Shown in pieces: positions 53,049 through 62,758 of a DNA stretch of 63,245 nt. The notes beneath the pieces are model-generated. The model did no database searches and was not told the origin of the DNA. It saw only the letters and a program-made list of their open reading frames with translations. The stretch is from Deltaproteobacteria bacterium (lineage in GTDB: Bacteria; Desulfobacterota; Desulfarculia; Adiutricales; Adiutricaceae). Made by a program: the position numbers and the translations under genes. Position 1 is the stretch's first letter. Each line of letters opens with the position of its first letter. The stretch is taken from positions 1 through 63,245 of the forward strand of contig JAISCZ010000071.1 of assembly GCA_031265205.1 (NCBI GenBank). Reading direction: 5' to 3'.

Positions 53049-53768
53049 TTGTCCGCGCGCAAGCCACCGCCCCCCGCGGCCAGTCCCCCCGCTCTCCCCG
53101 GCGCGGACTTAAAAAGCCTTTTAGGGAATTCCCCTTTTTTGGCGGACGTCCCCCCGGAAGCCATTGAGGCGCTCTCCAACGCCAGTCTCCTCAAAAATTA
53201 CCGCCCCGGCCAGCTTATCTTCCAGAAGGGCGATCGGGCCGTGGGCTTTTACCTGGTGGCGGAAGGCGCGGCGCGCGTCTTTCTGTCCGACCCTTCCGGC
53301 AAAGAGCGGGTCCTGAAGATCGCCAAAACGGGCGAGCCTTTCGGGGAGGCCGCCCTCTTTCAGGCGGACGGATACCCCGCCTCGGCCATGGCCGTGGGGC
53401 CTTTGCGCGCCTTCTTTCTCCCTAAAGAGTCGATTCTGCGCCTCATCGCCGCCCACCCCCGCCTGGCCCTCGCGACCATCGGCGTTTTGGCGAGCCGACT
53501 CTCCCATCTGACTTTTCTTTTGGAATCCTCTTTAAAGGAAACGCTCCCGCGGCTCGTCTCCTACCTCCTGTCCCTCCCGGAGACGGACGGGGTCGTCGCC
53601 CTGCCCATGCTCAAAGTCGAGCTCGCCCGGCATCTGGGAATCACCCCGGAAAGCCTGTCGCGAGCCTTTGGCTCTTTAAAGGCCCAAGGGCTTATCCAGG
53701 AAAAAAAGCCCCATTTCATCGCCGTCGTCAAGCGTTCCCTTTTGGAAGAGCTCAAAGATTCCGAATAG
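53049..53768 (+). CDS. Crp/Fnr family transcription regulator
   Basis: 239 residues from TTG 53049, with GGAG 8 nt upstream. N-terminal cyclic-nucleotide-binding-like beta barrel (FQKGDRAVGFYLVAEGAARV, GEPFGEAALF), dimer helix, and a C-terminal winged helix (VELARHLGITPESLSRAFGS). No cysteine cluster at the N-terminus, so not an Fe-S FNR type. The ligand could be heme, NO or a nucleotide. It follows the CxxCH protein gene by about 70 bp. Confidence 0.85.
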   Translation: MSARKPPPPAASPPALPGADLKSLLGNSPFLADVPPEAIEALSNASLLKNYRPGQLIFQKGDRAVGFYLVAEGAARVFLSDPSGKERVLKIAKTGEPFGEAALFQADGYPASAMAVGPLRAFFLPKESILRLIAAHPRLALATIGVLASRLSHLTFLLESSLKETLPRLVSYLLSLPETDGVVALPMLKVELARHLGITPESLSRAFGSLKAQGLIQEKKPHFIAVVKRSLLEELKDSE

Positions 53769-53819
53769 AAAGAGAGGGGGAATCATTTTTCCGCGACTTT
53801 CTCCCCCGAAGGAGTTCTC

Positions 53820-55142
53820 TTGCGCGGCTTGTCTCGGATAATTAAACGCCTCGGCGCGCGCGGCCCCCGCGCTCGGCCACGCCGCCCCTCGCCCCGGGCT
53901 CTCTTCCAACCGCGCGCCGCTTGGGCCTTGGCTTTAATCCTCTTCCTCGGCGGCTGCGCTCTCCCCTCCTGGGTCCCCTTCCTTGGGGCCAAACCCGCCG
54001 AGGAAAGCGCCGCCGGCGCGGCCAGCGCGGAAAGCGCCCCGCGCGCCAAAACGGCGGAAAGCGCCCCGCGCGCCAAAACGGTGGAAAACGCCCCCGGCGC
54101 GGCCAGCGCGGAAAGCGTCCCCGCGCGGCCCTCCGTTTTATACGCCCCACCGACCCCCGGGACCCCGGGCGCCCTGGCGGGCGCGGCCCCCGCCACTCCC
54201 GCCACTCCCGCTTCTCCCGCCGAGGCCCCGGCGACTCCCGCCGTGACCACTCCCGCGCCCCTCGCGAGCGGCTCCGTTTTATACGCGCCGCCGACCCCCG
54301 GAACCCCGGGCGCCCTAGCCGCGGCCGTGGCGACCCCCGCCGCGGCCGCGCCCCATTTAGCGGAGCGCCTCCCCGGGGAAGAAGAGTTCGCGCGGGGAGA
54401 TTACGCCGCGGCCCAAAAAGCCCTCGCGCCCGCCCTGACCCAAGGAAATCCCCGGGCGGCCTTTTATCTGCGGATTATCGCGGAATACGGCCTCGCGGGC
54501 GGGCCCCCCTCCCCCCAGGAGGCGGCGGTCGCCTTAGACGCCCTCAGGCTCAAATACCCGGAAATAAAGGCGCTGGCCACGCGCGCCCCCCTGGACCTGC
54601 GGCCCCTCTACCAGACGGCCCTGGGAACTTTGTATTTTAAGGGGCTAATCCCCGGAGAGGAGCGGAACCTCGGCGAAGCCCGCCGCTGGGCCCAGTTCGC
54701 GGCGTACCGGGACTTTACCCCGGCCATGAATCTCCTGTCCGCCATCGCCACGGATCCCCAGCCCCCAGCGAGCCATTGGGTCTTTAGCGTGGGTCCCGGG
54801 GAGGCCTTTGGCTGGGCCAGCAAGGCGGCGAAATTGGGCGATCCCCTCGCCATGGGCAACCTCTCGGTCCTCTACCGCGAGGGCCTGGGGACGGACCTGG
54901 ATCTCTTAAAGGCCGTCAACTGGGCCTTTCGGGCCGCCAGTCTCAAGCCTCCCCTGGCCAGGGCCCAAAACGATCTGGGGGCCTTCCACGAGGACGGCAA
55001 AGTCATGAGCCTGGATCTGGCGGAAGCCAAAAAATGGTACCGCCTCGCGGAGGGCCGCTACGCCTTGGCCAAAGACAATCTCCAAAGGCTCAAGGGCGCC
55101 AAGCCCGGGCCCCCGCTCCTCGCCAAGGCCTTGGACTACTAA
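53820..55142 (+). CDS. Sel1-repeat lipoprotein with a Pro/Ala linker
   Basis: 440 residues from TTG 53820, which has an excellent GAAGGAG site 5 nt upstream. Arg-rich N-terminus, hydrophobic helix and lipobox LGGC. A low-complexity linker follows with duplicated blocks (SAPRAKT, SVLYAPPTPGTPGALA twice). Then Sel1/TPR-like helices (FARGDYAAAQKALAPAL, KAAKLGDPLAMGNLSVLYREG, KPPLARAQNDLGAFHEDGK, DLAEAKKWYRLAEGRYALA). Likely an outer-membrane or periplasm-facing scaffold. Function unknown. Confidence 0.78.
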   Translation: MRGLSRIIKRLGARGPRARPRRPSPRALFQPRAAWALALILFLGGCALPSWVPFLGAKPAEESAAGAASAESAPRAKTAESAPRAKTVENAPGAASAESVPARPSVLYAPPTPGTPGALAGAAPATPATPASPAEAPATPAVTTPAPLASGSVLYAPPTPGTPGALAAAVATPAAAAPHLAERLPGEEEFARGDYAAAQKALAPALTQGNPRAAFYLRIIAEYGLAGGPPSPQEAAVALDALRLKYPEIKALATRAPLDLRPLYQTALGTLYFKGLIPGEERNLGEARRWAQFAAYRDFTPAMNLLSAIATDPQPPASHWVFSVGPGEAFGWASKAAKLGDPLAMGNLSVLYREGLGTDLDLLKAVNWAFRAASLKPPLARAQNDLGAFHEDGKVMSLDLAEAKKWYRLAEGRYALAKDNLQRLKGAKPGPPLLAKALDY

Positions 55143-55201
55143 AAAGGCTTGGCGCTTCCGGAGGGAAAAGGCCGTCGCGGTGAGCTTCCGCCGCGATCCG
55201 C

Positions 55202-56503
55202 TTAAGCCCTTTCGAGGGTCAGGAGGCTGATTTCGGGAAAGGCCCCGAAGCGGAAAGGCACGCCCACCGCGGCGAGGCCGCAGGACACGTTCAGATAATT
55301 CCCGCCGCTTTCGTAAAGGCCCGAAGTGTATTTATAGACCATGGTGGCCAAATTGACCTGGGGAAAACCCGGCAGGGCGTACTGGCCGCCGTGGGTATGC
55401 CCCGCCAGATAAACCCTATACCCCTCGCTCGCGGCCTGCCGCCAGCCTTCGGGACGGTGGTTTAAAAGGATCCGGAAGTCGCCCGCGCGCGGGGCGAGTC
55501 CTTGGATTAAGTCAAAAGAAAGAATGTCCAGCCCTTCCTCGTCCACCACGGCCCGCCTTCTGGCCCAGGACATATGGACTCCCTGATCGTCCAAGCCGGT
55601 GAGCGACAGGGGAATCCCTTGGATATTGACGCGCTCGTCCCGCAGAATCCACAGCCCGTCCCGGCGCAGGATCTGGGTAATTCGGTCGGGATTGGCGTAA
55701 TGATCGTGATTGCCCAAAACCCCGTAGACCCCATAGGGAACCCGGGAGAGATAACGCTCCAAAGCCGGTCCGTAATAGAGGGCGTTATCGGGGGAGCGGT
55801 CCACCAGATCCCCGGTGAAAAGGACCAGATCCGGTTTCTCCCGGGCCGCCGTCTCCACGGCGAGGCTCATCTCCCGCGCGTTGGACCAGAGCCCCAAATG
55901 GTTGTCCGTCAGGTGGGCGATGGAAAAGCCGGAAAGTTCCCGAGGCAGGCCCGGCAATCGTAAGGAGCGCCTCCGCACCTGAGGGGCCAGGCTCTGCCTG
56001 ACGACCCCGTAGGCCGAGACGGCCATAACCCCCAAAAGCCCCGCGCTCCCCAAGTCGCGGATAAAATGGCGGCGGTCGCGAAAAGGACCCTTTTTTTCCT
56101 CCGTAACGGCCGCTCCGACGGTCGCGGCGCCTTCCGCGGCGTCCTCCCGAGCCGGAAGGGCGCCTTGAAGCCTCCGGGCGCGCTTGGCCAAACGCCGCGC
56201 CCCCAAGACTATTCCGTACGCGGCAAAGGCGAGCGCGCTGAGGGGAAGAACAATCAGTAGGTGGATAAACTGCCAGGAAATGCCCGGTCGGCCCACCAAA
56301 CTCCATAAGTCGCCGCTTAACCCGTTTTTGGCGGAAATGGCGTAGTAGGCGATAAACCAGAAGACGTTAAAAAGGATAAAGAGGAAATGTACTAGAAAGC
56401 GGTACCGGGGAGACCGGGAACGGCGCAAAAAGAGGCGCCAAGAGACGATCTGGCCCAGAAAAAGGATTAGCGCCAGGTATAGAAAAAAATTGCCTCTAAA
56501 CAA
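55202..56503 (-). CDS. Membrane-anchored metallophosphoesterase (YkuE/YaeI-like)
   Basis: About 433 residues from TTG 56503; a longer Arg-rich frame extends to 56788 but looks spurious. Three to four N-terminal membrane helices (FFLYLALILFLGQIVS, FLFILFNVFWFIAYY, FIHLLIVLPLSALAFAAYG), a short linker, a twin-arginine-like RRHFIRDLG, another helix, then the phosphoesterase domain with all metal motifs: LTDNHLG, FTGDLVD, GNHDHY, LNHRP and GHTHGG. Members act on nucleotide-sugar or lipid-linked phosphates outside the membrane. Convergent with the Sel1 lipoprotein gene. Confidence 0.85.
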   Translation of the reverse strand: MFRGNFFLYLALILFLGQIVSWRLFLRRSRSPRYRFLVHFLFILFNVFWFIAYYAISAKNGLSGDLWSLVGRPGISWQFIHLLIVLPLSALAFAAYGIVLGARRLAKRARRLQGALPAREDAAEGAATVGAAVTEEKKGPFRDRRHFIRDLGSAGLLGVMAVSAYGVVRQSLAPQVRRRSLRLPGLPRELSGFSIAHLTDNHLGLWSNAREMSLAVETAAREKPDLVLFTGDLVDRSPDNALYYGPALERYLSRVPYGVYGVLGNHDHYANPDRITQILRRDGLWILRDERVNIQGIPLSLTGLDDQGVHMSWARRRAVVDEEGLDILSFDLIQGLAPRAGDFRILLNHRPEGWRQAASEGYRVYLAGHTHGGQYALPGFPQVNLATMVYKYTSGLYESGGNYLNVSCGLAAVGVPFRFGAFPEISLLTLERA

Positions 56504-57077
56504 AAAACGCCCTTTCCCTCCCTCTTCCGCCGTGAAGCGGGAATTTTCGCCCGCCCGAGGCCTTAAACCGCCCCCGTGGGCGCCCTCTCGCGAGGAGCGG
56601 CGCTTCCCTCGCGTCGCGGACCGGAGTTGACCGCGAAAAAGCGTTGCGTTAATATACCACAATAACTGGTCTACGGTCAACGGAAAAGGGGCGCCAGGGC
56701 GTCGCGCGCCACCCTGGCGGACAAGCCTCAAGCCCAGCGAGGGCGCCCATCGCCCGGAGAGAGCGCCCCGAGGGGACTCGCCGCCCAAGCCGCCGCGCTC
56801 GCGCTAAAAACCCGCTCGCGCGGGCTCCCGTTTGCCGACTCGCCCCTTAAGGGGGACGACGCGCGGACGCTTGTGGCGGCGCGGGCGGCGCGCGAAACGA
56901 CTTGAGCGCCCGGGGCGAGTCGCCCTTGAATTCTCCCTGGGGCCAGACGCGCCCTTCCGTCCCCAGTCGCCTCGGGCGCCCCTGGCCGGGGCGCGAAAGG
57001 AACGGAAGGCCGCCCTGAGGCCCCTCCTTTCCCCTCCCCATCCCTTTTTTCCCTTTCTCTCCCCCGGGAACCTCGAC
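56504..57077. other. Divergent intergenic region
   Basis: Between the divergent phosphoesterase and AI-2E transporter genes. Open frames here are Arg/Gly-rich extensions of the two genes without supported starts. Confidence 0.4.
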
Positions 57078-58127
57078 ATGCCCTCCACCGCCCGCCACCG
57101 CTTGCCCGACCTCTCCTCAGGATTCGCTATCAAGCTCTTTTTGGGGTTGGGGGTCATTTTTATGGTGAGCTATCTTTTTATCGTCCTGAAGATAGTCTTT
57201 CTCCCCTTGGTGCTGGCCTTCCTGGCGACGAGCCTGCTCGCGCCCCTGGTTAAAATTTTCCGACGCTGGGGCCTGCCCGCGACCCCCGCCGTGGCCCTCT
57301 CCCTCCTTTTGGGGTTCGCCGTAATTTGGCTCGCCCTCAATTTTATTTTGGAAAATTTAATCGCCCTCAAAGACGGGCTTCCGGCCTATAAAGACCGTTT
57401 CGACTCCCTTTTGAGCCAGGCTTTGGAAATCAAAAACAGACGCTTTGATTTTCTGACCTTAGAGCTTTTAAAGGACCAATTGGAAAAAATCCCCATCGGA
57501 AGGGTTCTCTCGGGCTTTTTAAACTCCCTTATGTCTTTTTCGGGATACTTTTTCCTTACGCTGATTTTAACCCTCTATTTTCTGCCCGCCCTGCCCGCTT
57601 TCCCCGCGAAGCTCCGCAAGGCCTTCCCCGGGGAAAAAGGCCTGACCCTCTGCCAGGCGGTGGACGCTATCACCGCCAAGGTCCAAAGCTACATCCTGGT
57701 CAAAGCCCTCGTGAGCCTGGGGACGGGGCTTGTTTTTATTTTGGTCTGCGGGCTCTTCGGCGTGGATTTCGCGTCCTCTTTTGGGATCTTCGCTTTTTTC
57801 CTCAACTTTATTCCCACGGTGGGCATCGTGGCGAGCCTGCTGCTCCCCGCTATCATGGCCTTTGTCCAGTACGGCTGGACGACCGCCGTCTGGCTTTCGC
57901 TCGCTTTGGCGGTCCCCTCGGCGGTCATTTTAAATTTCGTGGAACCCCTGCTCTTGGGCCGCAGCGTGAATATCTCCCCGGTGACCGCCCTGTTGGCCCT
58001 CCTTTTCTGGGGCTTTCTCTGGGGCGGAGTCGGCATGATCGTCGCGGTTCCCGCGACCGCCGTGATTAAGCTCACCTGCGACAGTTTTAAGGATTTAAAG
58101 CCCATCGGCGCTTTAATGGGCAATTAG
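57078..58127 (+). CDS. AI-2E family transporter (PerM-like)
   Basis: 349 residues from ATG 57078 (the frame is open further upstream but the text is non-membrane and Arg-rich). Seven to eight hydrophobic helices with the family core: VLAFLATSLLAPLVK near the N-terminus, a cytosolic/periplasmic loop, then SYILVKALVSLGTGLV, FAFFLNFIPTVGIVAS and FVEPLLLGRSVNISPVTAL. Members export small molecules, including AI-2 or Na+ in some cases; substrate unknown here. CCCTCGCGAGGG, a 12-bp palindrome, follows the stop. Confidence 0.88.
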   Translation: MPSTARHRLPDLSSGFAIKLFLGLGVIFMVSYLFIVLKIVFLPLVLAFLATSLLAPLVKIFRRWGLPATPAVALSLLLGFAVIWLALNFILENLIALKDGLPAYKDRFDSLLSQALEIKNRRFDFLTLELLKDQLEKIPIGRVLSGFLNSLMSFSGYFFLTLILTLYFLPALPAFPAKLRKAFPGEKGLTLCQAVDAITAKVQSYILVKALVSLGTGLVFILVCGLFGVDFASSFGIFAFFLNFIPTVGIVASLLLPAIMAFVQYGWTTAVWLSLALAVPSAVILNFVEPLLLGRSVNISPVTALLALLFWGFLWGGVGMIVAVPATAVIKLTCDSFKDLKPIGALMGN

Positions 58128-58210
58128 GCCCTCGCGAGGGATCTTTAAGGGGGGCTCCCTTTTCTCTCTCCGCCCGCGGCGGCGCCCCCGAAACTCTTTT
58201 AGGACGCTTT

Positions 58211-58717
58211 ATGCCCTCCGCCCTCTCCAAGGAAGATAGAATTCTCGCCCTTGGCGTCTCCCAAGACCTCTGCCGCAAACTTTTGGAGAAACGCTTTTTG
58301 AGCGCGCGCGACGCGCCCGCCGCGCTGGAACTCCTCGGCCGCGCGGGCCTACGAATCCTCCGCGCCTATCCCGCGCCCGGCTTTCCCTGCCTGCGGCTCG
58401 CGGCCTCCTTGACCGGTCGCCTCGTCGAAAGAGGACGCTTAAGCTCCGTTGAAGCCGCCTCCCGCAATCTCGCGGAAAACGCGGCGGCCCTCCATATCCT
58501 CGCCGGGCCCCTCCCCCCCGAGAGCAAAAGGCCCCTCGCCCAAACGGCCGTGGACCTCGTCTTAAAAATGTTGGAAACCGTGACCCTAAGTTCCCAGGCG
58601 ATTCCCTTTACCCTCAAGACCCTCGTGGAAAGCGCCAGCAAGGTCCTCTTGGAACCCGTGGCCGCGGAGAACCCGGAAACCCCGGAAACGCCGGCGCGAG
58701 CCGAGGAGGAAAATTAA
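58211..58717 (+). CDS. Uncharacterised 168-residue helical protein
   Basis: Starts ATG after AGGACGCTTT. Ala/Leu-rich and probably all-helical (LELLGRAGLRILRAY, LAENAAALHILAG, AVDLVLKMLETVTLS), acidic C-terminal tail. No signal peptide. No family recognised. It follows the AI-2E gene by 83 bp in the same direction and may share its transcript. Confidence 0.6.
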   Translation: MPSALSKEDRILALGVSQDLCRKLLEKRFLSARDAPAALELLGRAGLRILRAYPAPGFPCLRLAASLTGRLVERGRLSSVEAASRNLAENAAALHILAGPLPPESKRPLAQTAVDLVLKMLETVTLSSQAIPFTLKTLVESASKVLLEPVAAENPETPETPARAEEEN

Positions 58718-58776
58718 AGGCCAATTCAGCTAGAGGCGCGCCCCCCCAAGGGAAGCCGACCGACGCGCCCTCTCCC

Positions 58777-60588
58777 TTAAACGATGGAGGAGAGGTATTT
58801 CAGGCTCTGGCCACTCAGCCAGGTGATTTCCGGTGGCGCGTCAAAGAGGGGCCGCTCAAAGAGGGATTTTAAGAAATGGCCTTTCTTGAGGCGGACGCTG
58901 ATCTGCGAGGGAGTAATGGAAATGTGCCCGGTGTTCAAGATGATCTTATTGAAAATGGTCGCCGCGTCCAGGCGCTGATCCTGGGGAAGCTCCAAGGCGA
59001 ACAGCCGGTAAAGGTTGTAGGCTAAGAGGCTCATGGTGAAGTCAAAGTCGTTGGACACCGAAAGGCCAGAGGTCTCGGTGTTGAGGTTGAAAAAGCCGAT
59101 CTGCTGGGCCAGGGGGCCGTCGTTGAGCCAGCGGGAGGCGTAGCGGCGGATAAGCGTGTCCACGGGGCTTTGAAAATCGTTGGTGTAGATGACCGTGGGG
59201 CAGTCGAATTCCCCGTTTTGGACCAGGATCTGGCGGATGACGTGGGAGTCGTTCAGGCCCAGGTAGGCGTAGAGCATAATCTCCCGGTCCACCACGTTGA
59301 TAAAGCGGTTGGAGTTATTGGGTTTTTTGACGACCACGGGGAACCAAGAGGATTTGACCACCGAGTAGATATCCTTGAGGATCTTGTGGCTCTTGGATTT
59401 AATCAGCAAAAATTTGACGTTCCGGCGCGCCAGGTCCCCGATATGATCGTAGGTGGTCTGGCTCCGGTCCATAACCACGTGGCGGATCTCGTCCGAATCC
59501 TCCGCCTCGAAATGGCCGCGCGGGACGACGGTCAGAAACTCGTTCATAAACTCGTCGGAGCGGCTCTGCCGGAAATAGGGGGACCCGTAATAAATCAGTC
59601 CCGTTAAGGGATCGTTTATGACCGCCCCTTGGCTCAGGTGGATCCCCAGCTTGTTTTTCTTGGAGACGTTCCGGGACGCGCTCGCGGGTCCCTCGATCCC
59701 GCGGCAGGGCGTCATGGCCAGATCCAGGCTCACGGCCTTGGCGAAGAGACCCATCTCCTCGAAGCGGGCGTTGAGGTCGCGCGTGAAATCCAGGCAGCTT
59801 TCGCGGCTCGTGGCCGTGGAGTAAGAATTGAACCAATCGCTCTCAGGGAGGACGTTTAAACCCGCGAAGAGGCCCAGGCCGCGGTCCATCCGCCACAGGC
59901 AGTCTTCGTTGTAGCGGGAGATATTGATGGCCTTTAAGGCCACGAAGCTTAAAACGCTCGCGAGTTTGGAGATCTCATCGCTCTCGGGGAAACCGGAATC
60001 CACGATGAGCTGGTCAATCCCGTATTTTTTGATGATTGGCCACAGGAGGAGCACGCCAGCGTTATCCGACCAAATATCCTCGGACTCGAAGGAGAAGGGA
60101 CCGCTCTGGAGGGAGGGCACGATCTCGGCGATATCTTTGTCCGAGACTGCCTCGAGCCTGGTGTTGCGGTCCCGCCGGCGCATCTTGGCGAAGCCATTGT
60201 CCTCCAAAATCGTGAAAATGGTTTTCAGGCTCATTTTGACGTTGGCGGCGTCGAGGCGAGCTTTAATCTCCGGAACCGAAAGATTTTTCTTGCGCAGCTC
60301 CACGATCATGTTGGCCTCGTAGCCGTCCCGGTCTAAGCGGGGCCTCCCGTCCCGGGTCTCCAGGAAAAAGGGCTCCTCCTTGTTTTGGACCTTGGCCACA
60401 AAACGGCGGATGATGGCATAGAGGGTGGTTTTGGTGCAGCCGATCTTAATGCAGATATCCCGGATGGGCATGTCGTCGATAAAAAAGTAGCGCACGGCCA
60501 GATAGTGCTTCTGGGTGGAAGTCATGTCCGTGGCGCTGAAATAATTTAAAACTTCTTGATTGGTTCTGTCGATTTTGTCAAAAGCCAT
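58777..60588 (-). CDS. DDE-type transposase with N-terminal helix-turn-helix
   Basis: 603 residues from ATG 60588 (AAAAGG upstream; TTG 60594 is the longer option). N-terminal HTH pair (YLAVRYFFIDDMPIRDICI, CTKTTLYAII; NLSVPEIKARLDAANVKMS). Catalytic-type blocks: VSLDLAMTPC, HVVMDRSQTTYDHI, and YASRWLNDGPLAQQI followed by FFNLN. In related IS proteins I recall the last block carries E in 'RWxIEN'; here it is D. Base composition matches the core genome and no terminal inverted repeats are obvious, so it may be old or domesticated. The frame is intact. Confidence 0.75.
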   Translation of the reverse strand: MAFDKIDRTNQEVLNYFSATDMTSTQKHYLAVRYFFIDDMPIRDICIKIGCTKTTLYAIIRRFVAKVQNKEEPFFLETRDGRPRLDRDGYEANMIVELRKKNLSVPEIKARLDAANVKMSLKTIFTILEDNGFAKMRRRDRNTRLEAVSDKDIAEIVPSLQSGPFSFESEDIWSDNAGVLLLWPIIKKYGIDQLIVDSGFPESDEISKLASVLSFVALKAINISRYNEDCLWRMDRGLGLFAGLNVLPESDWFNSYSTATSRESCLDFTRDLNARFEEMGLFAKAVSLDLAMTPCRGIEGPASASRNVSKKNKLGIHLSQGAVINDPLTGLIYYGSPYFRQSRSDEFMNEFLTVVPRGHFEAEDSDEIRHVVMDRSQTTYDHIGDLARRNVKFLLIKSKSHKILKDIYSVVKSSWFPVVVKKPNNSNRFINVVDREIMLYAYLGLNDSHVIRQILVQNGEFDCPTVIYTNDFQSPVDTLIRRYASRWLNDGPLAQQIGFFNLNTETSGLSVSNDFDFTMSLLAYNLYRLFALELPQDQRLDAATIFNKIILNTGHISITPSQISVRLKKGHFLKSLFERPLFDAPPEITWLSGQSLKYLSSIV

Positions 60589-61149
60589 ATTCAAAACCTT
60601 TTAGCGCGAAAACAGCCTCGCGGCGGGATTAGCGGCGGACGCCGACCGCCCTCGCGAACCTTTGGCTAAACTTAAAATGTGGCTTAATTATAGGATAAAT
60701 CGGGGAAATAAGCAAGAAATATCCAAGTGGCCAAGTGGCGGCGAGACCTTCCGGCGCCCTTTAAGCGCCTTAAGGGAGCCCTATCCTGGCGCGGCTCCCT
60801 TATTGAGGCTTTTAGAAACAAAATATTTAAAATAATAACATATTAACGCTAAGCACCCCTAAGAAACTCTTAATATTAAAAGCTTTTTCCACCTAAAAAA
60901 TATATAAATTTATATAAAAATACATGTAATCGGTCAAAAATCAGTTAAAGGGCTATATAAATATTTATATAACGCGCGCAATTTCTTCGCTAATAAGAAG
61001 CAAAGCGCTCTGTTCCCGGAATAATTGATTAAATCTGGGGGAGTGGCGGCAAGAATGCTTGACGCGAAATCTTGGGGGAGCGCCACGCGAGAGAAAAGAA
61101 GGGACGATAAGGTTTTTAGCTTTTGAGGCTTGCCTCCTTGAGCGCGGTA

Positions 61150-61300
61150 TAGTAAAATTGATGTAAGTGCAAAAACCTTTAAGAGAAGCGCCCGGACGCA
61201 AAACAATACCACATATAGCTATTTATCTAATTAATTGTCCTCATTTACCATTAGCGGCTGACCGAATTTAAGTTCCGGGACTTTTTGCACTCTCATCAAA
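61150..61300 (-). repeat. ~150-bp dispersed element, copy 2 (inverted)
   Basis: Reverse complement of 22143-22292 with few differences. Read on the plus strand it encodes SAKTFKRSARTQNNTTYSYL followed by SN and TAA, matching the tail in copy 1. Open frame upstream in this copy extends back about 60 codons to a TGA. Confidence 0.75.
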
Positions 61301-61436
61301 ATTACGCGGTTTTAAGAATGCCTCATAATCGTGGGATTTCGGCGACAAAATGGCCCTAATCCTCGAGAGGCAAACTTCGCGATAGGCCTTTTTCCTAAAC
61401 TTGAGAGCGATAATGACGCGTATTTTTAAAATCCTA

Positions 61437-61632
61437 TCCGTCTGGCTCGCGTCCTATGAGAGCCCAGGCCAAGGATTCCCGAAATTCTGGATTCAGAGGC
61501 CAAGTCTCTTCAAAATTCGCGACGCGCGTTGGAACTTGAAGGGCGGGAGAACCAGGCTTAGGTCAAACGCGTGACGGAAAATTATTCCGCTTGGGATAAA
61601 TTACGATTGTCCCTAACGAAAGTGGATAATTG
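61437..61632 (+). pseudogene. Relic of PD-(D/E)XK-type transposase family
   Basis: Fragments include ASYES in one frame and, in another, LEGRENQA-stop-VKRVTENYSAW and DKLRLSLTKVDN before TGA 61630-61632. The last block matches the SAKLKLSLTEV tails near the left end of the window. Frameshifts and stops show that it is dead. Confidence 0.35.
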
Positions 61633-61751
61633 ATTCGCTTAAAATTAACGCTAGCGCTTACGCGATGTCAAGCTACGTAAAATATCGCGGTTTAGTGTCT
61701 TTTATTTCTCGGTTCATGGATGGAGTTTATTTTAGAACATGAAAGCCGAAC

Positions 61752-62738
61752 ATGAAAGCCGATTTGCTAAAAAGGCTTTTTAAGGGGATTTACGCGGAAG
61801 ACATCGTCTCCCTCAAAAAAATAGCCACCGCGATAATCGACGAAGAGAAACAAATAGGACACGGCAACCTCGCGGACTACCTTGAACATATTAGCGTGAC
61901 GGAAAAGCCCCGGATTTCTCATTTTGGAGTGAAAACTCTAAATGAAAACGCCATGTCTGAGCTTCCAACAAGCAAACGCGATAATTCACAACTCATTTCA
62001 ACTACGCCTCACGAACTTCTGAAGCACCATATGGTGCTTCCGGAAGATATCGAAAAACGCCTCCAATCCATTGAAAAAGAGTTTTCCGCGCAGGAAAGAC
62101 TTAAAAAATATAATTAATTTCCAAAGCATAAAATTTTATTGCATGGTCCACCAGGATGCGGTAAAACTTTAAGCGCGGAACGCGTCGCTTGGAACTTAGG
62201 CTTGCCTCTCTTGAAGACGCGATTCGACGCTTTGCTTTCCTCATATTTCGGCGAGTCGGCCTCAAACCTCAGAACTGTTTTTGATTATTGCCAGCGAGAG
62301 CCAGTCGTATTGCTATTGGATGAGTGCGATTTTATCGCCAAATCAAGAATAACTCCGAATGATGTCGGAGAAGTCCCTCGAATAGTCAATATGCTCCTAA
62401 CTCTACTGGATGAATATAAGGCTCCAGGTCTAGTGATCGCCACAACAAATCTCAAAATCAAACTGGACAAAGCGTTGTTCCGCCGTTTCGATGATGTTGT
62501 CGAAATTCCTATGCCGAAAATTAGTGAACGCGAAAAATTGTTACATATGACGCTATCGGCAATTCCAATCGCGGCAAACGTGAGCCTCAAGGACTTAGCC
62601 GAGCGGCTAGACGGTTATTCTAGCGCTAATATCGTTCTTACCGCGCAACGAGCGGCGAAAATTTGTATTTTGGAAAGCAATAAATACGTTTATGACGCTC
62701 ACTTTGAGCAAGCTATCAAGGAAGGTTCTAAATTTTAA
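61752..62738 (+). pseudogene. AAA+ ATPase of an AAA/S8-peptidase (IetAS-like) pair, cut by one in-frame TAA
   Basis: Read through TAA 62115-62117, the gene gives 327 residues plus stop. The N-terminal helical domain (ADLLKRLFKGIYAEDIVSL, GHGNLADYLEHI) is typical of the ATPase paired with subtilisin-like proteins. Walker A GPPGCGKT, Walker B VVLLLDECDF, sensor ATTNLKIKLDKALFRRFDD with Arg finger. The stop falls in KKYN-stop-FPKHKILLHG, where relatives read KYGLxPRRKLLLxG. The frame is otherwise perfect, indicating a single nonsense mutation. AT-rich and foreign-looking. In IetAS, IetA is the ATPase antitoxin or regulator and IetS the peptidase. Confidence 0.75.
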
Positions 62739-62758
62739 TATTTAGAGAGAAATAAGCT

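Larger units (their letters stand above)
60589..61751. other. AT-richer region with an element copy and a relic
   Basis: No intact gene. AT-rich at 60820-60980. Contains copy 2 of the ~150-bp element (61150-61300) and a PD-(D/E)XK-like relic (61437-61632). Confidence 0.5.
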
